Assembly: GCF_013359725.1 (NCBI RefSeq)
Contig: NZ_JABFMW010000001.1
Coordinates: forward strand, 1 to 64,000
Direction of reading: 5' to 3'
From: Pseudarthrobacter sp. C4D7
Lineage (GTDB): Bacteria; Actinomycetota; Actinomycetes; Actinomycetales; Micrococcaceae
Length of the DNA: 64,000 bases
Under the pieces are notes generated by a model, which saw only the letters and a list, made by a program, of their open reading frames with translations, had not been told where the DNA came from and searched no databases. Positions 61,237 to 64,000 of this stretch are shown here, in pieces. Position 1 is the first letter of the stretch. Every line of letters starts with the position of its first letter. Both the position numbers and the translations under genes were made by a program.

Positions 61237-61374
61237 GTGCCCCGGCACTGCCCGCCCAGCGGAGGCCCCGCCCGCCCCGCCGTGGCGCCCGGCCTGGGGA
61301 CGGTGCCTGCCGCCGTCGTAAGTTCTCCATGTGTCCGCCGTCCGGCGGCCCGGGGGACTCCGTACACTGGCTCC

Positions 61375-61752
61375 ATGTCATGCCGAATCAGCGAACTGGT
61401 CCTGAACTGTGACGATCCCGAACTGCTTGCGCGGTTCTGGTGCGACGTCCTTGGTTATGTCGAGCTGGACAGGGAAGAGGGGATGGTCGAGATCGGGCCA
61501 CCGGACGCCGGGTTCGGCGGGTTGCAGCCCACCATGATCCTGAGCGCCAGCACCAATCCGAGGGTGGGGCGGCTCCCACTGCATATCGACGTCAACCCGG
61601 TGGACCGGGACCAGGACGCCGAGCTTGAGCGGCTGCTGGCCCTCGGTGCACGGCCGGCGGACGTTGGCCAGGCCGGCGACGAGTCATGGCACGTCCTGCA
61701 GGATCCCGAAGGAAACGAGTTCTGCCTTCTGCGCAAGCGGCTCGAGCCCTGA
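61375..61752 (+). CDS. VOC (glyoxalase/bleomycin resistance) superfamily protein
   Basis: 125 aa from ATG 61375; a -10-like TACACT ends 6 nt before it. Two beta-alpha-beta-beta-beta modules: ISELVLNCDDPELLARFWCDVLGYVELD and LHIDVNPVDRDQDAELERLLALGA ... HVLQDPEGNEFCLL (quoted in pieces). His and Glu at the usual metal positions (LHIDV, PEGNEF). Substrate unknown. Confidence 0.88.
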   Translation: MSCRISELVLNCDDPELLARFWCDVLGYVELDREEGMVEIGPPDAGFGGLQPTMILSASTNPRVGRLPLHIDVNPVDRDQDAELERLLALGARPADVGQAGDESWHVLQDPEGNEFCLLRKRLEP

Positions 61753-62077
61753 CCGGGACCGCGGCGCTCCCTTCCCGAACGGGCTGGAATGCCGGGCGGC
61801 GCCCACTTCAAGACGCCGCCCTGGCACCTGCCACTCTTCACGGCGCCGCTCAAGCAGGGGAACCCCAATCCTTCAAGGTTTCCTCAAGACTCCCGGGCAG
61901 GACGCTGGGAATCCCGTGCCGGGACGCCTGATCGTGCTGCCGTGGGGGTGCCCCGGGAGCTCCGGCCCCCACCATAAAAACGGGACCGATGACCTTTACG
62001 GGAGACGGGGCGGAAACGCTACGTTGTAGCTGCGTATCCGGGCGCATCCCATCCCATCCTGTTGCTAGGGGATTGAC
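61753..62077. other. intergenic without gene
   Basis: No supported coding frame. Contains an inverted-orientation copy of the TTGAG-N6-TTGA repeat (TTCAAGGTTTCCTCAA, 61872-61887) and an upstream region for the gene at 62078 with GGGGATTGAC just before its GTG. Confidence 0.4.
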
Positions 62078-62404
62078 GTGGAACTTTTCAGCGACAAACC
62101 CGCGCTGGCCGCGGCTGCCCTCACCCGGCTTGTCGCCGCGGATTCCCGGACCAAGGGCAGGCCTGCCGGCCGCCTCCAGGCCTACCTCAGCGACCTGGTG
62201 GTGCGCAACGGCCCCAGCATTGTTGAGCAGCTGGCCATCGAGCTGGCGCGCCAGCACCTGGCCACCCTGGACCGGCTGGCCCAGGCCACCGGCAAACCGG
62301 CCGCGCGGTACCTGGATGAGCTGGAGCTCGCTGCCGCGATGCAGGAAAGCATCGGCCGTGACAGTGCGCAGCTGGACACCACGGATCCCGACGACGGCAC
62401 CTGA
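62078..62404 (+). CDS. small helical hypothetical protein
   Basis: 108 aa from GTG 62078. MELFSDKPALAAAALTRLVAADSRT..., mostly alpha-helical and Ala/Leu-rich, acidic C-terminus (DTTDPDDGT). No membrane span. LAIELARQHLATLDRLAQATG... could be a helix-turn-helix-like pair but no wing is seen. Not recognised; stand-alone gene. Confidence 0.6.
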   Translation: MELFSDKPALAAAALTRLVAADSRTKGRPAGRLQAYLSDLVVRNGPSIVEQLAIELARQHLATLDRLAQATGKPAARYLDELELAAAMQESIGRDSAQLDTTDPDDGT

Positions 62405-62440
62405 GGCCCAGCCCGGCACAGGGGAGGTGCCTGGGGGCAT

Positions 62441-63364
62441 TTACCTCCGGGGCGTTCCCCGCCGCCGCGAGGCGAACGCAAACAGCGAAGTGGTGGCCAC
62501 CGTGGCCAGGTATCCGGCGATCACGATCAGCGAGATGCCGGCCCAAAAGTAGTTGGTGGTACTGGTTTCCTGCCAGGGGCTGGGAGCAATCCGGATCAAT
62601 GAATACACCGCAACCCCGGCCGACGCCAGCCCGATCAGCACCGGCAGCGTCAGCCAGATCCGGGCCGAGCCGAGGTGCCCGCCAAACCCGTCCCACTCAT
62701 TCCAGGACCCGCGGCGCAGGATCAGCCAGCCGGCCGGAATCATGAAGGCACCCACCAGCAGGAACGCCGCCACCACGTCCGCCGGGCGGTGCCACTGGTT
62801 GATCAGGGTGGACACCCCGGACGCGATGGCGAACGTGCCGCCGATGAAACCGGCCATGGGACGCCAGCGGGGAGAGACCATCAGGAACACGGCCGCCGCG
62901 GCGGAGGCTGCCAGCGTGGTGTGGCCGGAGGGCAGCGAGTTCAATTCCAGGGTCAGCACGCCCTTGTCCGGGCGCGGCGGCAGCAGGTCCTTCAGCACCT
63001 GTGTGGCCACGTTGGCGCCGATGCACGCTGCCACGGCAATCCCGGCTTCGGCCCAGTGCCGCCGGATCACCGTGACAAACAGGACCACGACGGCGGCCAT
63101 CACCAGCGAGATGGTGGGCAGCCAGTCCAGGAACCGGGTGGCGGCCTTCCCTGCGGGCCCGTGCATCTCCACGGCTTCCACCAGCGCGGACTCGTCGATG
63201 AATTGGCCCGTGGTGGTCTGGACGAAGAAGTAGTAGGTGGCAACCAGTCCGGCAAGGCACGCCATGGTGGACAGCACGAACAGGAACGCCGAGCCCGGGG
63301 AAGGCCGTGCCGGAGTCCGGGCGGAGAGTTGCCGTGAAGAAGTCATCGCGGTTAAGGGTGACAT
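62441..63364 (-). CDS. PAP2-family membrane phosphatase
   Basis: 307 aa (ATG 63364; Met at 63346 is the alternative), six spans. PAP2 signatures KDLLPPRPDKG, SLPSGHTTLA and VSTLINQWHRPADV supply the catalytic residues of lipid phosphatases. May dephosphorylate undecaprenyl pyrophosphate or phosphatidic acid. An extra C-terminal pair of spans follows the core. Confidence 0.9.
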   Translation of the reverse strand: MSPLTAMTSSRQLSARTPARPSPGSAFLFVLSTMACLAGLVATYYFFVQTTTGQFIDESALVEAVEMHGPAGKAATRFLDWLPTISLVMAAVVVLFVTVIRRHWAEAGIAVAACIGANVATQVLKDLLPPRPDKGVLTLELNSLPSGHTTLAASAAAAVFLMVSPRWRPMAGFIGGTFAIASGVSTLINQWHRPADVVAAFLLVGAFMIPAGWLILRRGSWNEWDGFGGHLGSARIWLTLPVLIGLASAGVAVYSLIRIAPSPWQETSTTNYFWAGISLIVIAGYLATVATTSLFAFASRRRGTPRR

Positions 63365-63382
63365 AAAAAGCTGGAAGGACGC

Positions 63383-64000
63383 TCAGCCGGCGGGTTGGGC
63401 GGGGTCCAGCCGGGGGAGGGCGGCGGCAGCCACCAGCAGTGCCAGCGCGCCCAGCCCGAACGGCAGGGCGGTGGCAGTGGCGATGGCCCCCACCAGCAGC
63501 GGCCCGCCGGCGTCGCCGAGTTCGCGGCCCAGTTCCGCCGAGCCCATGGTCCGGCCCATCCGTTCCGGCGGCGTGGTGTCTGCCAGGTGGGCGAAGCCCA
63601 GCGGGGTGGTCACGCCGATGCCGGATCCGATCAGCGCCGCAGCGAGGAAGATGGTGACCACGCCCGGGGCGGCCGCCACCAGGGCGATGCCCGCGGCCAC
63701 CAGGAGCAGGCCGGTGGTGGTGCCCTTGTTGTCGCTGACGGCGTGCCGGTCCCGGAGCCTGCCGATCCACGGCTGGGTGAGCACCGAGCCCAGTGCCACG
63801 ACGCTCACCGCGGCGGTGCCCGCGAAGGCGTCCAGGCCGTGGCGCGTGGCCAGGGCGGGGAGGAAGCCGACGGCGGCACCCAGGGCACCGGTCGACGCGG
63901 CCAGCACCAGCGTGGGGACCAGGAAACGGCGCTCACCCACCTGCCGGGCCAGGTCCATTACCGTGTAACGTTTCCGCGGCAGCGGTGCCAGGTGCGGTAC
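63383..64000 (-). CDS. MFS transporter, partial (5' end outside the window)
   Basis: The frame stays open to the right edge. The visible 205 residues have six spans, the C-terminal half of an MFS protein: FAGTAAVSVVALGSVLTQPWIGRLRDRHAVSD (motif-A-like G-R-L-x-D-R), GSGIGVTTPLGFAHLADTTPPERMGRTMG. A Met at 63958 is probably internal, since a normal MFS would need another 190 residues upstream. 18 nt after the start of the PAP2 gene, likely same strand unit. Confidence 0.75.
   Translation of the reverse strand, partial: VPHLAPLPRKRYTVMDLARQVGERRFLVPTLVLAASTGALGAAVGFLPALATRHGLDAFAGTAAVSVVALGSVLTQPWIGRLRDRHAVSDNKGTTTGLLLVAAGIALVAAAPGVVTIFLAAALIGSGIGVTTPLGFAHLADTTPPERMGRTMGSAELGRELGDAGGPLLVGAIATATALPFGLGALALLVAAAALPRLDPAQPAG

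Noticed and set aside
59813-61381. 522-codon minus-strand frame over the SipW operon and repeat
   Set aside because: Gly/Arg/His-rich shadow crossing a terminator and a palindromic repeat; no ribosome binding site.

Overview
The window is high-GC chromosomal DNA from a soil-type actinobacterium. Arthrobacter or Pseudarthrobacter is the best guess, from the strong G/C third positions, the many leaderless small membrane proteins, and the gene set (orphan OmpR-type regulator, ANTAR regulators, LCP/FtsW pair, ECF42-DGPF pair, Bkd-type dehydrogenase). I saw no tRNA, rRNA, CRISPR array, insertion sequence or phage integration module. Names come from reading motifs, not from database searches.

Layout. 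0.3-8.9 kb: a coupled operon resembling a cellulose-synthase system (BcsB-like secreted anchor, GT-C membrane transferase, GT2 synthase with an N-terminal type II secretion/MshE-like domain, HPt-like protein without the phospho-histidine), then two tiny membrane proteins and a MinD/ParA-like ATPase that could parallel BcsQ. 9-14 kb: amino-acid-type ABC importer plus FMN 2-hydroxyacid dehydrogenase, divergent from a GntR/FCD regulator. 14-20 kb: a second His-less HPt-like protein, several micro-proteins, a GH26-like secreted hydrolase, an orphan OmpR-family response regulator and a DUF4832-type secreted protein. 20.7-26.1 kb (minus): PelG-like transporter, PelF-like glycosyltransferase, TIM-barrel hydrolase and GalE epimerase, coupled like a reduced Pel operon. 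26.9-29.3 kb: copper locus (membrane protein, YcnI, CopC). 29.6-34 kb: AsnC/Lrp regulator and E1alpha/E1beta/E2 of a branched-chain 2-oxoacid dehydrogenase. 34-36.3 kb: YtrA-like GntR and ABC transporter. 36.5-49.3 kb: ECF42/DGPF pair, FAD monooxygenase, ANTAR protein, acyltransferase 3, metal locus (CmtR-type ArsR and two cation transporters), LytR-CpsA-Psr protein, FtsW/RodA, MFS. 49.5-58.4 kb: ANTAR, MarR, TrxB, membrane proteins, MFS, hydrolase, and a flavoprotein/TetR pair sharing a perfect palindromic operator. 58.6-61 kb: TasA/SipW-like operon (three exported matrix-type proteins and an ER-type signal peptidase). 61-64 kb: VOC protein, PAP2 phosphatase and an MFS gene cut by the window edge.

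Theme: at least three independent biofilm/exopolysaccharide modules (Bcs-like, Pel-like, TasA/SipW-like) lie in one window with an orphan response regulator and two degenerate HPt proteins. Two promoter-associated motifs tie parts of this together: an inverted repeat GGTA-N5-TACC placed 24-25 nt before a -10 box at four loci (8.6, 14.0, 14.6 and 17.2 kb), and an 11-bp-period direct repeat TTGAG-N6-TTGA upstream of the Bcs-like operon, a micro-protein gene and the TasA/SipW operon. Many genes appear leaderless, with exactly 6 nt between the -10 hexamer and the start codon.
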